DNA of 64,000 nt from Amycolatopsis orientalis DSM 40040 = KCTC 9412 (GTDB lineage: Bacteria > Actinomycetota > Actinomycetes > Mycobacteriales > Pseudonocardiaceae), in NCBI RefSeq assembly GCF_000478275.1, contig NZ_ASJB01000028.1:186001-250000 (forward strand), given 5' to 3'. The notes under the pieces were generated by a model, which saw only the letters and a program-made list of their open reading frames with translations, made no database searches and was not told the origin of the DNA. The position numbers and the translations under genes were made by a program. Position 1 is the first letter of the stretch, and the number at the start of each line of letters is the position of its first letter. This document shows positions 25,902-35,279 of the stretch, one piece after another.

Positions 25902-27197
25902 TCACCGCTCCGCGTCCGGCCCACGGTGCGGCGTCCCACGGTGCAGCGCGATCCGCGTGATCGCGTGGTGCTCCACGCCGAGCACTTCGGCCGTCCAGCC
26001 GGAGACCACCACCCGGTCGCCCGGTCGCTCCGGGATCCGGCCGAGGAGCACGAGGATCATCCCGGCGATCGTCGCGTACTCCCCCGGCGGCGCGTCCGGC
26101 AGTTCGACACCGACGTCGACGAGGTCGTGGACGGGGAAGGTGCCGGGCAGCACCAGGGAACCGTCCTGGTGCTCGCGCACGGCCAGCACGTCCCGGTCGG
26201 TCTCGTCGTAGATCTCGCCGACGATCTCCTCCAGCAGATCCTCCAGCGTCACCATCCCCGCGACGGCGCCGTGTTCGTCCACGACCAGCGCCATCTGCTC
26301 CCGTTCGGCCTTGAAGCCGCGCAGCGCGTCCGAGACACGCAGCGAATCGGGGAACACCACGGCCGGCCTGGCCACCTCCGCGAGACTCCCGTGGTCGCCG
26401 AGCAGATCACGCAGATGCACGACGCCGACGACGTCGTCCAGATGTCCGCCGCGGGCGACCGGTGCCCGCGAATACCCGGCCTCGGCCAGCTGCCTTCGCG
26501 CCGATTCGAGGTCCTGTTCCAACGAGAGCGTCAGCACCGCCCGCCGCGGGACGAGCACTTCACGCAGCCGTCGTTCGTGGATCTCCAAGGCGCCGTTCAT
26601 GATCATGCGCTGTTCGGCGTTCAGTCCCCGTTGCGCCGACACCAGTTCCCGCAGCTCCTCGGGCGACATCTGATCCGGATCGGCCTCCGCCCGGCCGCCC
26701 AGCATCCGGACGATGAGGTTCGTCGCCGCGCTCAGCGTCCACACCGCGGGCCTCGAGATCGCCGACAGCAGGTTCAGCGGGCGCGCCACCAGCAACGCCC
26801 ACCGCAGCGCGTTCTGCATGGCCAGCCGCTTCGGCGCCAGTTCGCCGAACACCAGGGTCAGGAACGTGAGGACGACGGTCACCAGCGCGACGGCCACCGC
26901 CCCGGCGGCGTCGCCGAGGAAGCTCAGCAACGGCACCACGGGTTCGGCGAGTGCCACCGCCGCGGTCGCCGAGGCCAGGAACCCGGCGAGCGTGATGCCG
27001 ATCTGGATCGTCGCAAGGAAGCGGTTCGGGTCGCGCGCCAGCCGCACCAGTGTCCGCGCCGAGGCGCGGCCGTCCCGTTCCAAGGCCCGCAACTGCCCCT
27101 CGCGCAACGAGATCAGCGCCATCTCGCTGCCCGCGAACACCGCGTTGAGCACCACCAGCACCGCGACCAGCGCGATGTCGAACCCGTAGTCGCCCAC
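25902..27197 (-). CDS. CNNM/CorC-type membrane protein (DUF21 + CBS pair + CorC_HlyC)
   Basis: About 431 residues. The DUF21/CNNM membrane domain covers 1-190 (three to four helices, [19 protein letters not shown] near the start, [14 protein letters not shown]), two CBS domains about 205-330 ([28 protein letters not shown]) and a CorC_HlyC domain at the end ([22 protein letters not shown]). The family handles magnesium/cobalt export or sensing; the name hemolysin is historic. GGGGGA sits next to a GTG at 27203 and 6 nt from the GTG at 27197, so I prefer 27197. Confidence 0.9.
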   Translation of the reverse strand: MGDYGFDIALVAVLVVLNAVFAGSEMALISLREGQLRALERDGRASARTLVRLARDPNRFLATIQIGITLAGFLASATAAVALAEPVVPLLSFLGDAAGAVAVALVTVVLTFLTLVFGELAPKRLAMQNALRWALLVARPLNLLSAISRPAVWTLSAATNLIVRMLGGRAEADPDQMSPEELRELVSAQRGLNAEQRMIMNGALEIHERRLREVLVPRRAVLTLSLEQDLESARRQLAEAGYSRAPVARGGHLDDVVGVVHLRDLLGDHGSLAEVARPAVVFPDSLRVSDALRGFKAEREQMALVVDEHGAVAGMVTLEDLLEEIVGEIYDETDRDVLAVREHQDGSLVLPGTFPVHDLVDVGVELPDAPPGEYATIAGMILVLLGRIPERPGDRVVVSGWTAEVLGVEHHAITRIALHRGTPHRGPDAER

Positions 27198-27325
27198 AAG
27201 CACTCCCCCGGCCCGCCGGAAGAGCAGAACTTTACCGAGGCCGAAGCGGGTCCGCAGAGGTCGGACGGGTCGATACTGACACGTCGTTCCGCTACCTTCG
27301 AAGGACCCGCACGGACGGAGTCCTG

Positions 27326-28660
27326 ATGTTCACACTCAAGACCGCTCCCGCACGGACGTTTCTGCGCCGGGCGGAGGAGATCGCCAAACCGGTCGCCCGC
27401 TGGAGCATCGGCCACGCGCTCCCCCGCGTCGCCTTGCGGGCCGCGGCGCGCCGGGGCGATCTCCAGGGCAGGCTCTCCGTCGAGGCGAGCGGCGGCGCGG
27501 ACCTGACCGGGCTCTTCGACGAGATCCGCGCGCACGGCGCCATCGCCACCACCCGGGTCGGGCATGTCACCACGCGGCACTCGGCCTGCAAGGAGATCCT
27601 GACCAGCGACGCGTTCAAATCCGTCCGGTTCGTTCCGGACAACCCGCTGCTCAACCGGCTCGTCACCTGGTCGGCGTCCGGTCTGATCCATCCGATCGAA
27701 CCGCCGTCGCTGCTCGCCAGCGAACCGCCCGACCACACGCGCTACCGGAAACTCGTCACGCGCGTTTTCACCGCCCGCGCTGTCGAGCAGCTGCGGGAAC
27801 GCACGCAGGCGATCACCGACGAACTGCTCGACGGCCTCGACCCGGCGAACCCCGTCGACCTCATCGAGTCCTACTGCGGCCTCCTGCCGGTCACCGTGAT
27901 CAGCCAGATCCTCGGTGTCCCACCGGAAGAGCGCGACAAGGTGCTCGCGCTCGGCGGTGCCGCGGCCCCCAGTCTCGATCTGGGCCTGCCGTGGCGGACC
28001 TTCCGGACCGTCGAAGCGACACTGGCCGAGTTCGACACCTGGCTCACCGAGCATCTGGAGAAACTGCGCGCGAACCCCGGCGACAACCTCCTCAGCAAAC
28101 TGATCGCCGCCCGCGAGGACGGCGTCGGGCTGACCGAACGGGAACTCAAGGCCACCGCGGGACTGGTGCTGGCAGCCGGGTTCGAGACGACCGTCAACCT
28201 CCTCGGCAACGGCATCGCCCTGCTCACCGCGCATCCGGACCAGCTCCGGAAACTGCGTGAGGATCCGGGTTTGTGGAGCAACGCCACCGACGAGATCCTC
28301 CGGTACGACCCGCCGGTCCTGCTCACCGGCCGATTGTGCGCACGCGACACCGAAGTCGGCGGAACGCCGGTCGCCCGCGGGGCGATCGTCAGCACGGTCC
28401 TCGCCGGCGCCAACCGGGATCCGGAGATCTTCGAAGACCCGGGCGCGTTCGACGTCACGCGCGCGAACGCGCGGGACCACGTGTCGTTCGGAGCCGGGCG
28501 GCACTACTGTCTCGGCGCGTCGCTGGCGCGGATGGAAGGGGAGATCGGGCTGCGCTCGATCTTCGAACGGTTCCCCGGGCTGCGGCTCCGGGACGGGGCG
28601 CGGCGGCGGCAGACGCGGATACTGCGCGGTTTCGAACGGCTTCCCGCCACCCTCACCTGA
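27326..28660 (+). CDS. Cytochrome P450
   Basis: 444 residues. I-helix oxygen-binding motif AAGFETT (283-289), ExxR in TDEILRYDPP, and the heme loop FGAGRHYCLGASLAR with the iron ligand C395. The N-terminal 60 residues are longer than in typical soluble bacterial P450s. No ferredoxin or reductase gene is next to it, so redox partners must come from elsewhere. CGGAG precedes ATG 27326. Substrate unknown; it is not inside a visible biosynthetic cluster. Confidence 0.93.
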   Translation: MFTLKTAPARTFLRRAEEIAKPVARWSIGHALPRVALRAAARRGDLQGRLSVEASGGADLTGLFDEIRAHGAIATTRVGHVTTRHSACKEILTSDAFKSVRFVPDNPLLNRLVTWSASGLIHPIEPPSLLASEPPDHTRYRKLVTRVFTARAVEQLRERTQAITDELLDGLDPANPVDLIESYCGLLPVTVISQILGVPPEERDKVLALGGAAAPSLDLGLPWRTFRTVEATLAEFDTWLTEHLEKLRANPGDNLLSKLIAAREDGVGLTERELKATAGLVLAAGFETTVNLLGNGIALLTAHPDQLRKLREDPGLWSNATDEILRYDPPVLLTGRLCARDTEVGGTPVARGAIVSTVLAGANRDPEIFEDPGAFDVTRANARDHVSFGAGRHYCLGASLARMEGEIGLRSIFERFPGLRLRDGARRRQTRILRGFERLPATLT

Positions 28661-28662
28661 GT

Positions 28663-28712
28663 GCCTCGTGAGTGGTAATGAGGGTTAGAACCGTCATTAC
28701 CACTCACGAGGC
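28663..28712. repeat. Dispersed palindrome, copy 5
   Basis: 24-nt arms with an AG loop and one mismatch (left arm TAATGAGGGTT instead of TAATGACGGTT). It begins 3 nt after the P450 stop codon. Confidence 0.95.
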
Positions 28713-28783
28713 GACCGGGGACTCGCCGCAAGCGGGCATTTTTACCGGACCGGGCTCCCGGGGCGGTCACTACTGTCGCGCCG

Positions 28784-29272
28784 GTGACGACCACTCCGGA
28801 CCGCACCGGCAAGGAAGCCCCGGAGCTGCCCGTCTTCACCGGCATCGGGTGCCTGATGGGATTCTTCATGACCGTGCTGGCCCTGATCGGCCCGGCCATG
28901 CTGTGGCTCAGCACCCGGTTCGATCCCGCCGACGACGATCGCCTGGTCGTCATCGCGATGGGCGCCGTGTTCACGATCGGCGGCCTGGCGACCATCGGCT
29001 CGCATCTGTGGCAGAACGCCAGGGCGCGGGAGACCCACCGGGAACTCGACCGGACCGGCGTCCGCGCGGCCGCCGAAGTCGTCTCCAGCAGGCGGATCTG
29101 GGTCGGCGAGGTGACCACTCCGGCGGACGACGTCGATCTCGTCGTCACCGGGCCGGGGGTGACGCCGTTCAGCGCACGGCTCCTCACCGAGGACGTCGGC
29201 CGTTACGCGACGGGCAAGGTGGTACCCGTCGACGTGGACCCGGGAACCCTGCTGTTCCGCCTCGCCGACTGA
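28784..29272 (+). CDS. DUF3592-like membrane protein
   Basis: 162 residues from GTG 28784. Two membrane helices (FTGIGCLMGFFMTVLALIG; LVVIAMGAVFTIGGLATIG) are followed by a soluble beta-rich tail that starts ELDRTGVRAAAEVVSSR and ends GKVVPVDVDPGTLLFRLAD, as in DUF3592-type proteins. A TACTGT box at 28771-28776 ends 7 nt before the start, so the mRNA may be leaderless. Function unknown. Confidence 0.8.
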   Translation: MTTTPDRTGKEAPELPVFTGIGCLMGFFMTVLALIGPAMLWLSTRFDPADDDRLVVIAMGAVFTIGGLATIGSHLWQNARARETHRELDRTGVRAAAEVVSSRRIWVGEVTTPADDVDLVVTGPGVTPFSARLLTEDVGRYATGKVVPVDVDPGTLLFRLAD

Positions 29273-29352
29273 CCTCGCCGCGATCATTGCCCGGCAGCAT
29301 CGTATCGCTTATCGTATATGAAATTCACCCCCCGATGCTGCGAGGTGACGTC

Positions 29353-30333
29353 TTGACCACCGCCACCGCCGACCCGACCACCACCACGGTCGCGCGAGAT
29401 TTCACCGATTTCCGCACGGTGGTGTCGCATTCCTTCGTGCCGTTGCACGTGACGAGCGAACACCGCGACCAGTTCCGCGGCCGCATCCGCTCGTGCGGCG
29501 CCGACGACGTCCAGCTGACCGAGGTGACCGCCTCGGCCCACAAGGTCGAACGGACGCCCGAACTCATCGCCAGGGCGGACAGGCACTACTACAAGCTGAG
29601 CCTCATCCTGTCCGGGACCGGGCTGCTGGTGCAGGACAACCGCGAGGCGATGCTCCGTCCAGGGGACGTGGCGCTGTACGACACGCACCGGCCGTATTCA
29701 CTGGTGTTCGAAGAGGATTTCCGCACGCTCGTGGTGATGTTCCCGCAGCGGCTCATCGACCTCCCCCGCGACCTGGTCGGCCAGCTGACCGCGGTCCCGA
29801 TGTCGGGCAAACGGGGCATGGGCAACGTGGTGGTGCCGTTCCTCGCGCAACTCGGCAGCAACCTCGACCAGCTCGGCGGGCCGGCGGGCGTCCGGCTCGC
29901 GCATACCGCGGTCGACCTGCTCGCCACGCTGTTCGCGAGCGAACTCGACCTCGCCCGCGCCACGGCCGGACCTCATCACGAACTGATGCGCCGCGTCCTC
30001 GCCTACATCGACACGAACCTGTCCTCCACCGACCTCGGCCCGGCGCAGATCGCCGCCGAGCACTACATCTCCACCCGGCATCTGCACGGCCTCTTCCACG
30101 AACAGGGAACGACCGTCTCGGGCTGGATCCGCACGCGGCGCCTCGAACACTGCCGCCGTGAACTGCTCGACCCGGTGCACGCCTCCCGTCCCGTCGCCGC
30201 CATCGCGGCGAAGTGGGGTTTCGTCGACGCGCCGCATTTCAGCCGGGTGTTCAAGACGGAATTCGGCCGCTCGCCGAGCGAACTGCGCCGTGGCTTGACC
30301 GTGAGCGAGCGGTTGTTGCCACCCAGCGCGTGA
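29353..30333 (+). CDS. AraC family transcriptional regulator
   Basis: About 326 residues from TTG 29353, which has GAGGTG 5 nt upstream; ATG 29335 in the same frame is the alternative. Residues 30-200 form an AraC_binding_2-type cupin sensor (HYYKLSLILSGTGLLVQDN, LRPGDVALYDTHRPYSL). The C-terminal double helix-turn-helix is ISTRHLHGLFHEQGTTVSGWI then AAKWGFVDAPHFSRVFKTEFG. The upstream 40 nt are AT-rich (CGTATCGCTTATCGTATATG), likely promoter. It is 40 nt from the first MoaF-family gene and probably controls the amine-use region. Members of this subfamily often regulate amine or aromatic breakdown. Confidence 0.88.
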   Translation: MTTATADPTTTTVARDFTDFRTVVSHSFVPLHVTSEHRDQFRGRIRSCGADDVQLTEVTASAHKVERTPELIARADRHYYKLSLILSGTGLLVQDNREAMLRPGDVALYDTHRPYSLVFEEDFRTLVVMFPQRLIDLPRDLVGQLTAVPMSGKRGMGNVVVPFLAQLGSNLDQLGGPAGVRLAHTAVDLLATLFASELDLARATAGPHHELMRRVLAYIDTNLSSTDLGPAQIAAEHYISTRHLHGLFHEQGTTVSGWIRTRRLEHCRRELLDPVHASRPVAAIAAKWGFVDAPHFSRVFKTEFGRSPSELRRGLTVSERLLPPSA

Positions 30334-30373
30334 CAGCTGGCCCTCCTCCTGGCCTCGCCCCGACGATGACCGC

Positions 30374-31141
30374 ATGTCCGAAGCACCCGAGGAACAATGG
30401 CGTACCTATGACGAGTTCGCCGCCGGAATCGCCACCTACCGCCTGCCGAACGCGGACCTGTCGGGCCGCGCACTAGCCGTCACCCTCGACGACGGGACGA
30501 CGCTCGCGTTGCGGTTCGAGGACGCGGAAACCGTCACCTGCAACGGCATCAAGGATCCCTACGACGCGGTGGCCGTCCGGGAAGACGTCATCTTCGTCAA
30601 TCTCCCCCACACCAGCGTGGACGGTGAAGCACTCACCGTCGTCTTCTCCACGACGACCCATCGCGCGCTGGCCGTGCGCTCGGTGATCGGCGCGGAGGAC
30701 GTCGAGGGCGTTCCCCGTGTCTCCCAGACCTTCTGGTCCGGCACCACCGACGGTGGCACGCCGACCGGCGAGGTGCCGGGCCCGTCGCGCGACCTGATCG
30801 GCAAGCGCAACATCTACCGCTACAGCCCGGAACACCTCTACGAACACGTGTACGTGTCCTCCCAGCGCTATGCCTGGCAATGCCTCGAAGGCGTGCAGCG
30901 GGGCCACGGGGACATGGACCTGTCGACGGTGTGGAAGTTCCAGGACGGGCTCTACCTGTTCTGCTTCCGCGAATTCCGCATCGCCGTGGCGAGTGTGTGG
31001 CTGCACGACCTCGGCTACGCGTTGAAGACCACCGGCGTCTTCCTCGGCCTGACCGGCGACGGCCGGTCGGAGCATTCCCGCGCGGGCGGGCACATCTACC
31101 CACTCGGCGCCGTCGCCTATCCCGACGCGCAACCGGTTTAG
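30374..31141 (+). CDS. MoaF-family protein (first copy)
   Basis: 255 residues in two halves: about 20-130, a lipocalin-like beta barrel (LTVVFSTTTHRALAVRSVIG, VPRVSQTFWSGT), and about 135-250 (GKRNIYRYSPEHLYEHVYVSSQRYAWQC, split; KTTGVFLGLTGDG). This matches MoaF of the Klebsiella monoamine regulon, needed there for amine-induced gene expression despite its family name about molybdenum cofactor. The motif YEHVY-x-S-x2-Y-x-WQC is shared with the second copy at 39769. Probably a ligand-binding rather than catalytic protein. First gene of an operon with an NTF2-like protein and an ABC importer. Confidence 0.82.
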   Translation: MSEAPEEQWRTYDEFAAGIATYRLPNADLSGRALAVTLDDGTTLALRFEDAETVTCNGIKDPYDAVAVREDVIFVNLPHTSVDGEALTVVFSTTTHRALAVRSVIGAEDVEGVPRVSQTFWSGTTDGGTPTGEVPGPSRDLIGKRNIYRYSPEHLYEHVYVSSQRYAWQCLEGVQRGHGDMDLSTVWKFQDGLYLFCFREFRIAVASVWLHDLGYALKTTGVFLGLTGDGRSEHSRAGGHIYPLGAVAYPDAQPV

Positions 31142-31151
31142 AGGAGATCGA

Positions 31152-31544
31152 ATGTCCCATGTAGACGTCATCGCCGCGCATTACGCCGCGAGCGACCGGG
31201 GTGACCTGGCGGGCATGCTGGCCCCGCTCGGTCCCGACACCACCTGGACGGAGGCGGCCGGTTTCCCTTACGCCGGTACCTACACCGGTCCCGAAGAGGT
31301 ACGGGACAACGTCTTCGGCGCGATCGCGAAGGATTGGGAGGGCTACTCCTTCACCCTCGGCGACCTCCTCGACGCGGGTGACACGGTGGTCGGCGTCGGC
31401 ACCTACCAGGGCAAGCACCGCGAGACCGGTCGTTCCTTCACCGCCCGCGTCGCGCATGTCTGGCGGTTCGAGGGCGGCAAGCTCGCCTCCTTCGAGCAGA
31501 TCGTCGACTCCGTGCCCGTCGTGAACGCCGCGGAAGACCGGTGA
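31152..31544 (+). CDS. NTF2-like (SnoaL-type) protein
   Basis: 130 residues with the cone-shaped NTF2 fold: helix VDVIAAHYAASDRGDLAGMLAPL, then TTWTEAAGFPYAGTYTGPEEVRDNVF and ARVAHVWRFEGGKLASFEQIVDS. Such proteins act as small isomerases, hydrolases or binders. GAGGAGA precedes the ATG. Its stop overlaps the start of the importer's binding-protein gene (GTGA), so it belongs to this operon. The actual role is unknown. Confidence 0.85.
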   Translation: MSHVDVIAAHYAASDRGDLAGMLAPLGPDTTWTEAAGFPYAGTYTGPEEVRDNVFGAIAKDWEGYSFTLGDLLDAGDTVVGVGTYQGKHRETGRSFTARVAHVWRFEGGKLASFEQIVDSVPVVNAAEDR

Positions 31545-32719
31545 AGCGCGCCCGGCGCGTCCTCGCGCTCTCCGCCGCCGTCCTGCTCGCGACCGCGGGC
31601 TGCGCGGGCGCAGGCAGCGGTGCCGGCGGGCCGATCGTGGTCGGCTCGGTCAACGCGCTCAGCGGCGCGGCCACCTTCCCCGAAGCCTCCCAGGCGGCCA
31701 AGGCTGTGTTCGACGCGGCCAACGCGAGCGGCGGCGTGAACGGAAGACAGATCCAGTACAAGGCCCTCGACGACAAGGGCGACCCGGCGGCAGCGGCGGC
31801 GGCCGCCCGCGAGGTCGTCGGCCGCGACGAGGCCGTGGCGCTGGTCGGCTCGTCCAGCCTCATCGAATGCGAGATCAACAACAAGTACTACGAGCAGCAG
31901 AAGATCCTGTCCATGCAGGGCATCGGCGTGGACCCGGCGTGTTTCTCCAGCCCCAACATCGCCCCGGTCAACGTCGGCCCGTACCACGACATGACGCTGA
32001 CCCTGCTCTACGGCTCGGAAACGCTGAAACTGAACGACATCTGCGCGCTGCTGGAGATCGCGGGCAACACACTGCCGTCGTACCAGGCGGCCATCGACGA
32101 GTGGTCGGCCATCACCGGCAAGAAGCTCAAGTACCTCGACGCGACCGTGCCCTACGGCGGTTCCGACTACACCTCCTACATCGTCAAGGCCCGCAACGCC
32201 GGCTGCAAGGCGATCACGGTGAACCCGGTCGAGCCCGATTCCATCGGGCAGCTCAAGGCCGCCGCGGCGCAGGGCTGGAACGACGTCACGTGGCTGCTGC
32301 TGACCAGTGTCTACAGCGAGAACTACGCCAAGGCCATCACCAACGCCGGTGCCGGCGTGTACGTGCCGGCCGAGTTCTACCCGTTCACCGACGCGACCAG
32401 CCCGCAGAACAAGGACTGGCGTGACCTGATGACGAAGAACGGCATCCCGCTGACGTCGTTCAGCCAGGGCGGCTACCTGGCGGCGAAGTACTTCCTCGAC
32501 GTCGTGCGCGGGATCGGCGGCGACATCACCCGCGAGTCGGTGACCAAGGCGTTGCGTGAGATGAAGCCGGTCAGCGACCCGATGGTCGGCACGCCGTACG
32601 TCTTCGGCCCCGGCGAAACCCACCACGACAACACCTCGGGCTGGCCGATCAAGCTCGCCTCGGGCACCAACAAGTGGGAGCTGGTCGCGAACGACTGGCT
32701 GCGTATCCCGAAGAAGTAG
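31541..32719 (+). CDS. Branched-chain-type ABC importer, substrate-binding lipoprotein
   Basis: 392 residues from GTG 31541. Lipoprotein signal with lipobox cysteine C21 (LLATAGC). The mature part is a Leu/Ile/Val-binding-protein fold (peripla_BP_6): VGSVNALSGAATFPEASQ near the start, GGVNGRQIQYKALDDKGDP, and ALVGSSSLIECEINNKYY. It captures the substrate outside the membrane for the permeases encoded next. The family also carries amines, amides, urea and aromatic acids, so an amine ligand would fit the MoaF and amine-oxidase context. Confidence 0.92.
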   Translation: MKRARRVLALSAAVLLATAGCAGAGSGAGGPIVVGSVNALSGAATFPEASQAAKAVFDAANASGGVNGRQIQYKALDDKGDPAAAAAAAREVVGRDEAVALVGSSSLIECEINNKYYEQQKILSMQGIGVDPACFSSPNIAPVNVGPYHDMTLTLLYGSETLKLNDICALLEIAGNTLPSYQAAIDEWSAITGKKLKYLDATVPYGGSDYTSYIVKARNAGCKAITVNPVEPDSIGQLKAAAAQGWNDVTWLLLTSVYSENYAKAITNAGAGVYVPAEFYPFTDATSPQNKDWRDLMTKNGIPLTSFSQGGYLAAKYFLDVVRGIGGDITRESVTKALREMKPVSDPMVGTPYVFGPGETHHDNTSGWPIKLASGTNKWELVANDWLRIPKK

Positions 32720-32728
32720 GAGGAAGCG

Positions 32729-33589
32729 ATGCTGCAGGGAGCGCTGGCAGGCCTGGCCGCCGGCGGACTGTACGCGGTGTTGGCGGTGTGCCTGACGCTG
32801 ATGTCGCGGCTGGTGCGGGTGGTGAACTTCGCGCAGGCGGCCACCGGGATGTTCGGGTGCTACGTGGCGGTGTTCCTGTCCGTCCACCTGGGACTGCCGA
32901 CGTGGCTCGCCACGGTGGCGGGGATCCTGCTCGGCGGGCTGCTCAGCGCGCTGCTCGGCTGGATCGTGTCGACCTGGCTCGCCGAAGCGGACACCGGCAC
33001 CCGCTCGGCGGTCACGGTGGCGGTGCTGCTCCTGCTGATCTCGCTGTCGTTCATCCTGTTCGGCAACAAACCGCAGCCGTTCCACCCTCTCCTCGACGGT
33101 CCGGCGCTCACCGTCGCGGGTGTGGTGATCAGCCAGGTCACCGTGGTCACCGTCGCACTGGCGGTGCTCGTCGCGGTGGCCAGCCGGATGGTGCTGAGCC
33201 GGACCCCGGCCGGAGTCCGGCTCAGGGCGCTGTCGGAACGCCCGACGACGGCGGAACTGCTGGGCATCCCGGCGAAACGGCTCAGCATCGCGGTGTGGGC
33301 GGCCACCGGGGTGGTCAGCACGCTGGTCATCTCGATCGTCGCGCCGTCGCAGTCGAACGACGCGACGTCGCTGGCGATGCTGGTGGTCCCGGCGGCCGCG
33401 GCGGCCCTGCTCGGCGGGTTCCGCCGTCTCGACCTCGCGGTCGCGGGCGGGCTGGCGCTCGGTCTGGTGCAGGGCGCGGCCGCCCAGGTCGACGGCCTTT
33501 CGGTGGTGCGGTACTTCCTGCCGTTCGCGGTGATCGTCGCGCTGCTGCTGTGGTCGCAGCGCAAGGAGGTGTGGGATGCGGCTCGCTGA
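32729..33589 (+). CDS. Branched-chain-type ABC importer, permease (LivH type)
   Basis: 286 residues with about eight membrane helices; the opening LQGALAGLAAGGLYAVLAVCLTL and VRVVNFAQAATGMFG are the LivH-family signature. AGGAGGAAG precedes ATG 32729. Its end overlaps the next gene by 14 nt. Forms the membrane channel together with the LivM-like half of the next protein. Confidence 0.92.
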   Translation: MLQGALAGLAAGGLYAVLAVCLTLMSRLVRVVNFAQAATGMFGCYVAVFLSVHLGLPTWLATVAGILLGGLLSALLGWIVSTWLAEADTGTRSAVTVAVLLLLISLSFILFGNKPQPFHPLLDGPALTVAGVVISQVTVVTVALAVLVAVASRMVLSRTPAGVRLRALSERPTTAELLGIPAKRLSIAVWAATGVVSTLVISIVAPSQSNDATSLAMLVVPAAAAALLGGFRRLDLAVAGGLALGLVQGAAAQVDGLSVVRYFLPFAVIVALLLWSQRKEVWDAAR

Positions 33590-35279
33590 ACGAGGGATCC
33601 CGTTCGCGGTGGCGCTGGTGGCGGTCGCGGCGGGGTACGGCCTGAGCGTCGGGCTCGACGGGTATTTCGTCTACCTCGGCATGAGTGCCGTCGTCGCCGG
33701 GATCTCGCTGCTCGGGCTGGGCGTGGTCACCGGCAGCGCGGGGATGATCTCCCTGTGCCAGCTGACCTTCGGCGCCGTCGGCGCCTGGACGGTGTCCGCG
33801 CTCAACGAGGCGGGGGCGCCCGGCGGGTTCCTGACCTGGCTGCTGCTCGGCGGGCTCGCGGCCGGGGTGGTCGGGATCCTCGTCGGGCTCCCGGCGTTGC
33901 GGCTGCGCGGGATCAACCTCGCCGTCGTCACGCTGGGACTCGCGGCCGCGGCCGATCTCGCGCTGGTGCAGCTCCAGTTCCCCGGTGTCTCCGGCGGGAT
34001 CTCGGTCGAACGGCCGGACGCCTTCTCCGACGACCGGTCGTATTTCCTGCTCGCGGTGGTGGTGCTGGTGCTGTGCTGCCTGGCCGTGTACTTCCTGCGC
34101 CGCGGGCGCTGGGGCAGCGCGTGGCAGGCGGTGGCGTTCTCCGAACGCGGGACGGCGGCCGCGGGGACGAGCGTGCGGACGTCGAAGCTGACCGCGTTCG
34201 CGGTGAGCGCGACCCTGGGCGGGATCAGCGGCGGCCTGCTCACCGGGCAGGTCGGGCTCGCCTTCCCGGCCAGTTTCACCGCGATCCAGTCCCTGGCGCT
34301 GTACGTGCTGGCGATCATGTCCGGCGCGCACCTGATCGACATGGCGGTGTTCGGCGCGGTGCTGTGGGTCGGTGTGCCGGAACTGCTGAAGCGCTGGGGA
34401 GTCCCGCAGGACTGGGGTTTCGTGGTCTTCGGGGTGCTCGGGGTCCAGGCGCTGGCCAGTGGCGGGAACCTGGGCACCACGGTGCGGCAGATCTGGTACC
34501 GGCGGTCCCGGAAGGAACCGGCGAAACTCGCTCTAACTTCCGGGGCTGGGGACGTCGACCCCGTCGCCCCCGGCCCGCCGGTGCTGACCGTGCGCGGGCT
34601 GAGCATGAACTTCGGCCACGTGGCCGCACTGTCCTCTGTGGACATCACGGTGCCGGAACACGGCGTGCTCGGCGTGATCGGGCCCAACGGGGCGGGCAAG
34701 TCGACCCTGGTCGACGCGATCAGCGGGTTCCTGCCGGACGCGGACGGCGTGGTCGAACTCGGCGGGAAGCCGTTGACCGGATCACCGTCGGACCGGGCCC
34801 GCGCGGGACTGCGCCGGACCTTCCAGCAGGACCGCGTCCCACCGGGACTGACGGTCGGCGCGTACGTCAAGTTCCTCGCGAGGCGCCGCCTCACCATCGG
34901 CGAGATCGGCGACGCGCTGGACTTCTTCGGCTGCCCCGCCGCCCGCACCCCACTGTCGCAAGTGGACGTCGGCGCGCGCAGGCTGGTCGAGGTCGTCGGG
35001 CATCTGCTGGCCGGACCGCGGGTCCTGCTCCTCGACGAGCCGGCCGCGGGACTGCCGCACGAAGAGCATGTCGCGTTCGGGGAGCGGCTGCGGCAGGTTC
35101 CCGCCCGGTTCGGGGTGTCGGTGCTGCTCATCGAGCACGACCTCGACCTGGTGCGCTCGGTCTGCGACACGATCACCGTCCTCGACTTCGGCCGTGTGCT
35201 GGCCTCCGGCCCCCAGGCCGAAGTGCTCGCCGATCCGGCCGTGCTCAAGGCGTACATGGGCGAAACGGAGCTGCTGTGA
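33576..35279 (+). CDS. Fused ABC permease-ATPase (LivM-LivG type)
   Basis: 567 residues. Residues 1-305 are a LivM-like permease (GVVTGSAGMISLCQLTFGAVGAW; LPALRLRGINLAVVTLGLA). After a linker (to about 335) comes an ABC ATPase with Walker A GPNGAGKST, Walker B VLLLDEPAAG and switch His in LLIEHDLDLV. The place of the LSGGQ signature reads LSQVDVGARRLVEV, so the core serine is replaced by Asp; only one canonical ATP site is expected when paired with the LivF-like subunit. Fusions of this kind occur in actinomycetes. Confidence 0.9.
   Translation: MRLAERGIPFAVALVAVAAGYGLSVGLDGYFVYLGMSAVVAGISLLGLGVVTGSAGMISLCQLTFGAVGAWTVSALNEAGAPGGFLTWLLLGGLAAGVVGILVGLPALRLRGINLAVVTLGLAAAADLALVQLQFPGVSGGISVERPDAFSDDRSYFLLAVVVLVLCCLAVYFLRRGRWGSAWQAVAFSERGTAAAGTSVRTSKLTAFAVSATLGGISGGLLTGQVGLAFPASFTAIQSLALYVLAIMSGAHLIDMAVFGAVLWVGVPELLKRWGVPQDWGFVVFGVLGVQALASGGNLGTTVRQIWYRRSRKEPAKLALTSGAGDVDPVAPGPPVLTVRGLSMNFGHVAALSSVDITVPEHGVLGVIGPNGAGKSTLVDAISGFLPDADGVVELGGKPLTGSPSDRARAGLRRTFQQDRVPPGLTVGAYVKFLARRRLTIGEIGDALDFFGCPAARTPLSQVDVGARRLVEVVGHLLAGPRVLLLDEPAAGLPHEEHVAFGERLRQVPARFGVSVLLIEHDLDLVRSVCDTITVLDFGRVLASGPQAEVLADPAVLKAYMGETELL

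Noticed and set aside
27326..28660. P450 plus nearby regulators as a natural-product gene cluster
   Set aside because: No PKS, NRPS, terpene or other core synthase is in the window; the neighbours are housekeeping or catabolic genes.
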